From Paragonimus skrjabini miyazakii (lineage: Eukaryota > Platyhelminthes > Trematoda > Plagiorchiida > Troglotrematidae): 64,000 nt of DNA. The stretch lies in NCBI GenBank assembly GCA_014338405.1, contig JTDE01000917.1:117242-181241 (forward strand), in the 5' to 3' direction. The translations under genes and the position numbers were made by a program. This document shows positions 53,601 to 64,000 of the stretch, in pieces; the stretch's first letter is position 1, and each line of letters starts with the position of its first letter. Under the pieces are notes generated by a model. It was not told the origin of the DNA. It was given only the letters and a program-made list of their open reading frames with translations, and searched no databases.

Positions 53601-56600
53601 CTGTTCAACTGTTAAAGCTATTAGTCAGTTCTAGAGACCAAACTAATGTTGACGGACAATTAAAAACTGTCGGCTGAGTCGGAGATTTTATCGGTTTTGC
53701 CTAGTGCACTAATTCCCGTGGTACTAGTAAGAGTTGCAAGCGTGCAGGTCAAATCTGCGTTGTTACGAGTTGAGCTGTAAGAAAGCCAACTGAATGAAAA
53801 AATCTTAGTGCATGCTATACTAGGGGTAGAAGAGACCAGGTTAAATACAATACCATCCGATCAACATTATAGTATTTGTGGTCGACAGGTTGAAGCAAAT
53901 AAAACTTAATAATGCAGTTTCTTGACTGTAGGGTGTACCTGAACCTGATAACGGTTTGCATTGCAGATTCGCTACACACGATTTCGTGTGCCGAAGTACG
54001 CTGTGTACCAGATCCACTGTCTGACGTCGTGACAATGTCGAATGTTGAACCTCACTTTTTTGATAGCAACCCGATGATTTTTTTTAGAAATCTGTTCCTC
54101 AATGCGAGTGCTAAGTTTAATCTAGTGTTGGACGATGTGTTAAGACTCCTTTACAAAGGCAGTCAACCCTAGAGAATCGACTGATGAATGAATCCTGTTT
54201 GAAAGTAATGCGTAGAGTAGATCAATTAAAGGAACATTATGGATAACTGTATCACACAGGGCCACCACTTGACGGTAGGGTCACATGCAACAGTGTCAAC
54301 GTTATACCGCAAATGTCTATACGAATGTAAAACCATTTAACAGCACTAAGTCAGATGAATGATACGATCTATCTCAACTCGGTGATAACATTAGAACGAT
54401 GCACGAAGACCACATCTTTGCATCTGCAGCATATATATAGTGGTTGTGGTACTGAGACATTACAAAGAAGCTCGATCAGGACAGAAAATGATGGGTCTAA
54501 CCAGTTTTTGCACCAAGATAACAATGGAATAGATTTTCTAGAATAAGAGACCAGCGTCATCTTAATCCCCGTCTGCAGAACCAGAAAAATACAATTCATC
54601 ATGTGCGGAACAAGCGGAACCGTGTCAGTATGGCAGCCACACAACCTAATGTAATCGAATAGTTTACCAAGACATACATACAGCTACATCACTTTAAGGT
54701 GCAGTCTCTTTATGACAATTGTGTGTAAACTGAAAATAACAGTTTATTGTTCAGTTCGGTCTCATCATGATAAGAGAGAGCTACGCTATAAACTGAATTT
54801 CTTGTTTACGGGGCCAAAAGGCAACCACCAACTGTAGAATAGAAACCTTAATTTATCAATTTCCAAACGAAAAACAAGAAATGGTGAGGAACAAGTTAAG
54901 GATACGGAAGAGATCGAACGTCCCAGGCACATAGACCACAGTATCGTCCGCTGTCGGCTCCCGTAACCCGTACTCTCCGTTGCAGAACTGTGTGATTCGA
55001 AGTGTGTTCGGCATGTAGGACATACCGCAATTGGTCCAACCCACGTGGTTTGGACTTGAAGAAGACTCAGAGTCGGACTCCAGACGAGAAGTGGTTGGCT
55101 CATAGGATTGCTTCTGTGTTAAGAGTTCCTTACAAGATACCAGAAACACAAAATAGGTAAGGAAAATGTACGATGTTGTAAAAAGCCGCTCAGACAACAA
55201 CAAAAGTTCGGCAAATGGATAAATGAGCAAGAAGATGCACAATGTTTAATAACCGCGTCTAAACGATGTAGGCAACAAACCGACCAACCTTGGACGATTG
55301 TAGAACAAATTCGGTGCCAGGTGTGAAATCGACAGAACGAGTCCTCCTCAAATTGGGCTTTTCAAACGGACCGGTGACTGAGGTGCTTCCTTCCAATTTC
55401 GTCAAACGTTTCAAGATTCTGACGTGAAAATGAGAACGAAGTAAAGGAAAACATAAACGAAGTAGAGTTGGTGCACATTAAAGTGAACACTATTGAGTTA
55501 ACCAAACAAATATCACAGACAACACTTCTAAGTTGAAATATCAACTTTCCAATTCGTCGGCACAAGATATCCGATCTACGTGTAGGCTGGAAGTAGTCAA
55601 GTTGTTCAGACCTGGACAGAGGGAGCCATGGCAACCGAGCTTAAACCGAAGAACGAGCGTCGTTACCACCTAGCTGTTGCGAGTTTCGGTAGACTAATGC
55701 TTACTGTAGGCTGTAAGAGGAAGAACCTCACCAACGATATTGCAAATCTCTCGAGTCAACTTTGTGTACCATCTAAGATGAGAAACAAAATATATACTAT
55801 CTCCTCGGGCTTTTAAGGAGCTAATATCAGGGGACAGACGTTAAACAGCTACTCTGCATTGTCCTGATAACTGTGTTACTCTTTTTTTGTATGTTCAAGA
55901 CCTCGCTTTCGTGAAAACTGTTTACCTCATCCTGCTTACCGTGTACTGCAGAACATTCTATGGTAAAGCCTGTCTTTATCGATCCATCCCGCAAGTGGAC
56001 ACTCTCCAAACTGTACAAATAAGTTCCAGCGGTAGCAGAATTATCTTAGGCAAAAATTGCCAATGCAAGCTATAAAGGAGGGTCTGGGACTGTTTCTTAA
56101 AGTGATCAGCTTGGAGTATGACTTACAGATGGACTTACCGGCGCAACCAGCGAAGCACCAAAAACTTGACGGATATGTAATGATAAACAGCCTATGAAAA
56201 TACAACCAGGGTGATATTCCTTCTATCCCAAAGGACAGAACACCCCACATGCTTTAAACAGATATCCATTAAATCATCCCACAGTAAGCACCTTCTTGGG
56301 GTGGATATTGTTCCAGATCACGAAGGATGATGGCTATAGGGAGGTTTTACCGAACTACGGATGCAATCATCAGTATCCGCACTGGATACCAAACTCTGAG
56401 TAGCGGAGAGGAACATCAAACTACGACTTTCTAGGAATTCCATCTTGGAAGAGGAACTCAATCAACGCTTCGGCAAAATAACAACAGTAATAGCCCGTTT
56501 CTTAAGGATGGGATGGGAGACATCACGTGTGAAAATATACTAAGATCGTCTACTCAATATCACAATTGACGACGATTGGCACTGATTCTCAACTTGCATA

Positions 56601-59600
56601 CAGCCGTGATAAGGAGAACAAGCCCTAGATCGAAGAAAAAAGAGGCGGAACGATACAAGTTTCTTGAAACCCCTACATCTAAACTCAACAACCATAAAGA
56701 AGCTTGTTACGTATAACTTAAAAAAGGAGTCGTAGCATCTGTAAGGGAGCTTCCTGGGGTTTTTTACAACACCAACTAAACAAACATCATCACTTTAGAA
56801 AAAAAAAACAGCTAAACAACGGCAAAGTTCACCCCATAAGACGTCATATTCCAACCAGAGGTCAGATGGATCACGAAGACCACCAGAACCTGCCACTTTC
56901 AACCTACAAGTTGCAGTTTTAATTTCCCTTAGTCAAGTTACCGACTGACCACTTCCTGTCTTACCAGAGCAAAGATGGGGGTTCTGCAAGCGACGAGCGG
57001 CGTGGTAAACGAGGCGTTAGCACCTTTGATACACTGTCTAACCATCTGCTTTTTCACCGTTTGCGTGAACAATCTTGATCGGTCCTCATGGTCAAAAGCC
57101 CATACCCTGATCTTCAGATTACTAAGTCGCTAATGCCAACCGATGCGTGTGATCGAACACAAACGTATGTCAACAGAAAGATGTGTTTCGCAGCCACAAT
57201 GCAGAACTGTTTTAGTTGTGTTATTGTCAATGAGATTCGCAAGATGTTTTTGACATCGGGGTCGCACAGTACTGCCTTAAGTTTAGAAATACAGGACTTA
57301 AATTCACTGTTCATACTCCCGTCGTCAGAGATACCTCAACCCAGTCAAGAAACTTCTGAACTCTGTTGTCAAGACTAGAACTAACGTTACTGTCGCATTT
57401 TTGGAGAAACACCTTACACTTTGAAGCCTACAAGGTCATCTCATATAACTAGGCAGAAAGAGAAATAGTAACTAGTGGAAGTTGTGTCACATGGCAATTG
57501 TCAAATATATGTATTTTGTCACCAGCGAAAGTTCATGTTGGTCCACGAGAAGGTCACTGTTGTCTGCATCCCACGGATGCTGCAGAAATTCAACCATTAC
57601 TTCGTCTATGTCTCAGCAGAATCAAAGTGAGAGAGGTGCGCGAATTGACGAGTGTAGCTGCTGACGTAAAATGTGTCTGACAGTTCCTTGTAGACCCTTA
57701 CGTTAGCTAATGCATTAAATTTGGGCTCTGACAAAATAGTAACATATTTGGTTCGCATTTTCCCGTATACAAGTGACATAAAAAATGCGGATCAGTCAAC
57801 CAAGTCAAGCACATACATGTTACTAAAAATACACCTACTGTTGGCCGATAATAAGCGTGCTGGTATTCCAGAACGTGACGAGTAGTAAAAGCTACAAGGA
57901 ACAAAAACCCACCCAGCCGTCTCTAATACCTGTTTCTCCGACGACAATGTATTGATAAAGTATGACGGATATCAAAAGTCTAGATATGCCAGAAGCTAGG
58001 ATGCACATAATCAGAACTCCGTTTTCTGAAACATGGAAATAGTAATGGATTCACCATCGGATATAATGGGAAGTTCCGGCTGCCCAGAATAACCAGAACA
58101 GGTCGGTTGAAGCCTTCACTAATTCCTCAACACCTCTGAATAATAGTGACATGGAATGGTCAAGAACTCGCAGGAATGGGACGTTTCAAAGTCCTGATGC
58201 AATCTTGGACCTAGGTTTGGGTGGACGAATAGGGGTTAACGGACCGGGTTAATGAGGTGGAAGCAGATGATCAGCAGAAACGCTTCCAGAAAATGTTCTG
58301 TATAACGAGCGGACCGCCCTGATTTAGAAGGAACCAGTACGCCGATAATCCCTTTAATGGCATCACTTACGACTGATTTTTTTAGGAACCGTAAAGTGAA
58401 TAAGTTGAAACAGTGTACCACCACGCCCCACTTCGAAAACGACTTTGATTTCAGTAACCCTTTTTGTTAGTTAAGCCCCCTGGTCTGCGATCAGGCTACG
58501 CTTATTTTCTGGCCTCCTTCAATATGTTACGTGAGATGCCCGTTGCACTTTTCCTCCGGGCATCTAGTGGCTCTGAAGGTTTCTTTGAGATCCCATGTTC
58601 ATTAAGCTTAAAGGTCATCATGTCGCATGCAGCAGCATACTTTTTCGAAACCGCTTGTAAAATTTGGGTCCATAACAAGTAATGACTAAGAGAATTCGGA
58701 TAATCTGGTCTGCGTTGTAAAGTTACCTCACAATAAACAGTTAGATTCTCAACTACCAGTCGTCGTGAACAGCCAGAACGCTATCCAATAGGATAAACAA
58801 TGAATCGACAGTGACTGAGAGCTGGCTAAACGGGAAGCGTATAATTTAGCTATTCTATTCAATCACACCCATTCCAGCCTGATAGATGGTGGCAGCCAGA
58901 GAATCATCCGGTGTGTAAGGCCATCTTCTCGTACAGGATGAGGGTAATATCAGATTAAGTCGCAGACTGCAACTGTTCATGTATGCGCCACTTCAGCTTC
59001 CAAGGAATGCGTCTCTGTTGCCAGAGATCGACAGGATTTGCCCCGGACATATGCGTTGTTTTTTCACTTGTTTCATTTGTTGCAACGTCGTAAGTACAGA
59101 AAATCGATCAGCAAAAATCATAAGTTGAGCGCGGAAAATAAAAACACCACAGTTACAGACCATATTCGCAAAAAGACGCAGACAGAGACAACCTCATGAA
59201 GGCAACACTATACCATTTGATCGCGTATGCACAGAAACATCATGTGAAACACTAAGCTCTGGACCAGTGATTCGAAGAAAAGCCACAGTGACGGATGGTG
59301 AACTGTAAAAGAATCCGTCTACCTGCCGAACCACAGACTATTAGCAACATCCGTTTCCAGATTAACTTGTCATGGCCAGAGGGCGCCTGCGCACAAACGT
59401 CAGCAACAGTGATTCCACTTACACGCCTTGTATCCAGTGCAACCTCAAAAGAATAAGACCAAGGGGGTACTGAAGGTCAGCCAAAAACAAACATAATCTA
59501 AGTTTAAACAAATAAGCCAAACAGAACTAGTACGATAAAGTACACCAAACAAAATCGAAGAACAGAAAAGGTAACAAGTTATGACTTACGCACGCACAGA

Positions 59601-62525
59601 CACACTTACCTAGTAAGCAATTCTGTGGTAGAAATACCCTCGGTTCGTCTGAATTCTCTGGATGAGAGAATAAACATAAGATACAAAATCAAAGTATTGA
59701 AAACATGGGGATAAGTATGAAGTATGTAAACGATAGAACTATCCACGAATACAGTCAAGCGTCAACTCACACGAAGTCTTCAGTTGAAGTCCGATATATG
59801 ATAACAGATATTCGCAGAAATTCTTAGTTACATTTGGAGGAAGATAGTAAGCCACTAACAGAAAATGCCAACATTGAAATAAATGTCCTGAATGATTCTA
59901 ACATGTCGGCTAATGGTTAGATGTAAGTAGATTCAAATAGATAATTTGACAAACCATTCTAAATCTGAGGATTTCCAAACACCGACACTTGTGCAGTGAA
60001 TCACATAATAAAGAATCAGGTGTAACGGTGAAAGTTCGTTGTGTTCTTTGGCAGGCAGTTTCGTTGTGAGTAGTATACTATTCACAAGTAGTATGTTACC
60101 CATAGGCGACATTCAGGAACAAAACAGCAAGCTCCGAACGCCCGGAAGACGACGAACAAGAATGAAATATCGGAATAGTGTATACGTGCGGTGTGAAAAC
60201 TTCCACTAAGGCGAATGACAATGTACTGTCATCTGATGTATGTAAATGCATGTCTGCCGTGCAAATGAGTGTGCACGTTTGTGGTTTAATTTGTTACATG
60301 ACTTGTACGGGAGTTTGCGCAATAAACGAATTCTCAGTCCAAGCGTCTTTTGCAGTCACAACAGCTGTTCATTAAGCGCAGGAAGAAACGTTGACCCAAC
60401 AGCATTCGAAAACTGTGATGAGTGGACACAATATTGATGCATGAGCAGAATACTCCATCGACTGAAGTACGCCGTTTAGAAAAATCAGTTAGTTTCAATA
60501 TCCAGCTCAATAAAGTAACATGTTAGCCGAACACCTAATCAAGGGTAGTCATGACAACTAAGATGAGAACAAGCTATCGTTTGGCTGTCGCTATCAATGT
60601 ACTATTCTGAGTTTCGGTGAACAAATACAGAAATATATTCATAAACTGCTGATTTGATGGTGAACAGGTTACTATTAAGTAAATTCTTGGTTAAGCCACA
60701 TCGAGTTAAAACCAAAAGAGTTATCGGTTTCGCAACGTTTCGACCCTCTCGGAGAGCCTTTATCAAGCGATTTAAATCAGAAAATTCACAATATGCAAGC
60801 TGCAAATGAGGTAGTCATCAACTGGCACATGTCTGTGTGTTTAACAGGCGTGAACAGGTTACTCTTCCGAAAATGTAGTCGTAAGTGGAAATCATGGAAA
60901 TTAGACACGTTTAACACCATGCTCACTTGTAGCGGCCAGCAACCTTTACGAAGTGGTATGGATCTGAACCGTCTGCTGTGAGCGTTATGTCATCTGAAAA
61001 AACATGAATATGCGGGCATCGTTACAGTTACATAAGATCAATTCGGTTTGTGCTAATGAACTGTGTAGGTGGAGGACAGTAAAAATGATTTGATTTAACT
61101 GACAGATGAACAAAGCGAACCGCGAAGACAATTTACAGTGCTCAGTTTTCACAGATCCAACAAACACACTTCATACTGGCTGTAATGTCCTAATTCAGAC
61201 CTGTAACACAAACCTGCACTAGTTGGGTAGCCACTTTCTCCGGGAAACCAAAACAAGCTAACTACAGCTATGGACATCTCGGTAAACATCAAGCATGTGA
61301 TCTTTGGTGAATACCGGTCGTTAGTTTGACACTCGTCTCTTCATACCACCTTCATTGATTCAGTCGACCTCGAAGACAGTTCCGTATTTACAGTGAATTT
61401 TGTTGTGGTCCTTCTGATTGCAACAATCAACGGGATGATCAAGGGGGAGCTACTCACCTCTTCAAGTTGAACAGAGATAGTAGTTCGTGCATGAGCCACC
61501 AGCATCTTACACTGAGGAATAACACATTACATTCATACATTTTCCTAAGGTGGAGTAGCTCGTCAGTCCGCCTTCCGAGTATCGACCGAATGTCGATTAC
61601 TTTGACGTTTGCCAGTCAGTGTGCCGAGTTCGATGGAATCGTCGTGAATCGAATAAACGAATGAAGGTCGTACGTAGGAATAAGTGGGAAATGTTGACCG
61701 GATTAATGATTTGCATTTATCAAGGGCCATGCTGTTTGTCGAAACACCCATGGCAACACCAAATTGAATCAGACACTCTCAAGGAGTGATTACTCAATCA
61801 ATGCACGTCTATAAACGTTCACAAGGTCTGAGCGAGGAAAATGCAGTTTACACAATATACGCTTGTCAGATATGTTCGAGTTAGATATTAAGAGCTACTC
61901 TGTCCATATTTGTCCATGACTATACGTTTATGGAGAGGTGATGAAAACGATCCATAAAGTACACTGATGCAGTGATAGGAAAAATATGTACAAATCGCGT
62001 GTTCAGGATTACAAAGTGAAGAAGAGTAAATGCTACAATGAGTACAAGTGAGACAAATTGACCACCAGCCTAATACATCAAAGAACAGTTGACAGTTTAC
62101 AAAATACGTTTGGTAAAACGGGAGGGTTTGAGTTCCACGGCTGTTTTTAAAAGCAATCAGTTTTTCAGCTGGCGTTCATTTCCTTGATCCAACGGAAACA
62201 GTTGTAAAAAACAGTCAACTGGTTTTGTCTGACATGAATGTTGTTCACATTACTATCACTGAAAACATTTACGGACAATGCCTAGAAAATCTAGAGTTTA
62301 TTTCGAAGACATTTCAACTGGTTTTACTTTCAGTTAAATCAGTCCAGAACAGAGTGGCGCATCGGTGAGTAAACTACAAATCCATAAGGAAACTTTTTAA
62401 ATATACTACCGTTAGAACAAAATCAAGAACTAACATCTAAGATTCAAACTATCCGAACTTAATGAACGCACAAATATCTAAAAACCTATCAGAAGGCTCT
62501 ACTTTTAATGCGTTAATGAAGTAAG
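53601..62525. other. Long stretch without recognised features
   Basis: Nearly 9 kb with no transposon domain, RNA gene or tandem repeat that I can support. Frames reach 128 codons (54856-55242, minus), about what chance allows at this composition. A CAACGTTTCGACCCTCTCGG segment at 60742-60761 resembles sequences found near PLE ends, but this is too weak to annotate. Small exons may exist. Confidence 0.4.
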
Positions 62526-62716
62526 CTATAGAAATGACCGCGACCAAGCCGTACGACTATTCCAGAATGCAATGTACCAGACAAAGCCGGTGGAAGCATA
62601 CCTCTTTGCATCAGAACTTAAATATATCCGGAAAACAACACATCTTCGCCTTAAGACATTCTTCAACTGCGTCGTACAACAATCGAACCTAGCGCTTTTA
62701 TGTAATGATGGATCAG
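62526..62716 (+). CDS. Candidate internal exon, unknown protein
   Basis: An open frame entering from an AG at 62524-62525 reads YRNDRDQAVRLFQNAMYQTK, PVEAYLFASELKYIRKTTHL and RLKTFFNCVVQQSNLALLCN. It reaches GATCAG|GTGAGG, a consensus splice donor, at 62716. The composition is protein-like and no transposon motif is present. The acceptor tract is only moderately pyrimidine-rich. I do not recognise the product, and the exon call is speculative. Confidence 0.25.
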
Positions 62717-63747
62717 GTGAGGCCGAAAAACTGTCGATCAGGTTTAGAGTGAGTTATATACTGATAAGTGCGGTATATATATCCAGCGAAGATGAAACCA
62801 CATTCATACGACGCAGAACAAACGTATAGTGGTCTTGCTTTTCGGGAAGATTGCATTTTCCTCCGTATTTGACGTGATACTGTAGAAATTTGTTTACCCT
62901 TCGGAATAGTTAGTTCACTCAAGTTTCTCGTTGATACAATGTCTTAACGATTCCCCAACTGTCTTTCACTGGTATCCTCCTCAGTGAAGTGCGTCGAATT
63001 CTTTTGAAGGTCATACCAACAACACTCGTAACCATTCAGATTAGGGTGCTCATTGACATCAAAAGTTCAGATTTCCACTGCAACACGACACGAGTATCTA
63101 TCAACTTTACACGACGATGAATACGCTCACGACTGGGAAAAATTTGGTCTTTTCACCTTCCAAAATTTAGCTACGACCCATGATGCAGTGATTGTGCAGA
63201 CACAGCGAAATCAGTGATATCAACTCCAACTTGCTTTCCACTGCATTAGGCGTCAGTCGAAGGACTCTTCAATTCCTTCGATGAAGTTGAATTCAAGGTT
63301 ATCCTCTACTAATGTTCACGCGCGGAGATGAACTTTTACGGAATGAATGTTGTCTATCTACTACGACGACTTACCGTAGTTTGTGGCGCACTCGTACCCA
63401 GACAACCGTTAACCCATTCTAAGTAGTGAGGTGTTATACAGTAGACGGTTAAAAATTTTCTCGTACAATCTTGCTCGTCACTATTTTGATGAACGGTTGC
63501 CCAAACCACTACGGAATCTAGTTGGGACCAAGGCCGGATCTGTGTACGCTGTCGGTCATAACCGAATTCACATTTTAAAAAGTTCTCAATGATGACCCAA
63601 CTTACACCAAGGTTAAAATTTTGTCGTTGGAGTAGAACGCCACTACAATGAGGCCGTTGTACTGATCAGGTTGCACGATCGTCTCGAAATGGAGACTCAC
63701 GAGCTAAAGTGGTTGAGCGCTCACAAATGACAATTCGGTCGTGCCTA
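62717..63747. other. No recognised feature
   Basis: About 1 kb upstream of the SINE with no supported feature. Confidence 0.4.
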
Positions 63748-63944
63748 ATGTGAGGTCAATGGCACAGTGGTAAACACAGTTGCCTCATGAACAGCGTGTC
63801 CGTGGTCCAAGTCCCTGCAGTGGTGAAGGTATGCACCACTGACGAGCTCTAATGAGAGCGAAACTCGAGTCTAGTGCTTCTTTTCGAAAGGGGCCGACTG
63901 GATAGTCTATGGGAATGCGACATCTGCGATCAATTGTGGGTGAT
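63748..63944 (+). mobile_element. tRNA-headed SINE with hammerhead (Sm-alpha-like)
   Basis: The head has an A box TGGCACAGTGGT (63760) and a B box GGTCCAAGTCC (63804-63814) at tRNA-like spacing, so RNA polymerase III transcription is inferred. The ribozyme follows at 63830-63880, then a tail with TCTATGGGAATGCGA and CAATTGTGGGTGATGTTC shared with 11722-11824. Sm-alpha elements of schistosomes have the same plan of pol III promoter plus hammerhead. Exact family identity was not tested. Confidence 0.8.
63830..63880 (+). ncRNA. Hammerhead ribozyme in SINE
   Basis: The core is complete: CTGACGA (63839-63845; the seventh hammerhead position is variable, here C), GAAA (63860-63863) and TC (63870-63871), with cleavage predicted after 63871. 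Stem II is GCTCT-AATG-AGAGC, five perfect pairs. Stem III is minimal, C-TCGA-G. Stem I pairs GCACCA (63833-63838) with TAGTGC (63872-63877), five of six with one C-A mismatch. Such a short stem III usually lowers monomer activity and favours dimeric action. Confidence 0.85.
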
Positions 63945-64000
63945 GTTCGAAGTGAATCCATAAATCGTTTGCAAAACTGTCAAATCAGTTGTTTGGTAAC
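63945..64000. other. Window end
   Basis: Fifty-six bases after the SINE with nothing recognisable. Confidence 0.4.

Noticed and set aside
54178..54215. CTGATGA followed by GAAA at 54.2 kb
   Set aside because: The intervening bases do not form stem II and stem I does not pair.
54856..55242. 128-codon minus frame as a host gene
   Set aside because: Several frames of this length are expected by chance in 64 kb at this composition; no domain, and the overlapping frames are equally open.
61530..61575. CTGACGAG on the minus strand followed by GGAAAA, a hammerhead candidate
   Set aside because: The base before GAAA is G, so stem II does not close, and no stem III or stem I pairing follows.
63748..63820. 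A possible tRNA gene (A and B boxes at tRNA spacing)
   Set aside because: No cloverleaf with paired acceptor ends is evident, and the segment continues into a hammerhead and tail shared with another copy, so it is a SINE head.

Overview
This is a gene-poor, repeat-dense stretch of a eukaryotic genome. It most resembles a parasitic flatworm, probably a digenean trematode. The evidence is the mixture of many Penelope-like elements (PLEs) with GIY-YIG domains, non-LTR retrotransposons of the type common in flukes, Ty3/gypsy elements, and a tRNA-headed SINE carrying a hammerhead ribozyme, which resembles the Sm-alpha family known from schistosomes. No bacterial operons, phage genes or CRISPR arrays are visible. 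Species identity is an inference; nothing in the window names it.

Layout. 0.8-2.6 kb: PLE fragments and two direct copies of a PLE 3' block. 6.4-9.8 kb: a non-LTR tail, a minus-strand PLE and a second non-LTR family. 11.6-11.8 kb: a rearranged SINE. 13.34-15.35 kb: a young palindromic PLE insertion with two intact divergent hammerhead ribozymes, beside an old PLE 3' half (15.7-17.05 kb). 18.2 and 30.3 kb: Tc1/mariner remnants. 19.8-20.7 kb: non-LTR tail. 24.6-30.0 kb: a repeat ending in a hairpin, then a mosaic Ty3/gypsy element with gag-pol in one broken frame. 34.0-35.1 kb: PLE endonuclease plus hammerhead-like 3' end. 37.4-38.8 kb: minus-strand gypsy gag-protease with an assembly gap. 39.4-42.5 kb: near-complete decayed RTE/SR2-like element. 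44.2-46.4 kb: complete-order decayed PLE. 46.4-48.1 kb: second non-LTR family. 48.2 kb: orphan PLE 3' end. 49.4-51.1 kb: repeat copy and non-LTR tail. 53.6-63.7 kb: almost featureless. 63.75-63.94 kb: SINE with an intact hammerhead core.

The most notable theme is self-cleaving RNA. Three hammerheads keep every invariant core position (two in the PLE palindrome, one in the SINE), and several decayed relatives sit just downstream of PLE endonuclease ends. In the PLE palindrome the ribozyme overlaps the start of the open reading frame, so self-cleavage would remove the first two start codons.

Nearly all protein-coding matter is retroelement debris with stops and frameshifts. Only two short candidate host exons could be proposed, both weakly supported. 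Most other open frames are no longer than expected by chance at this base composition.
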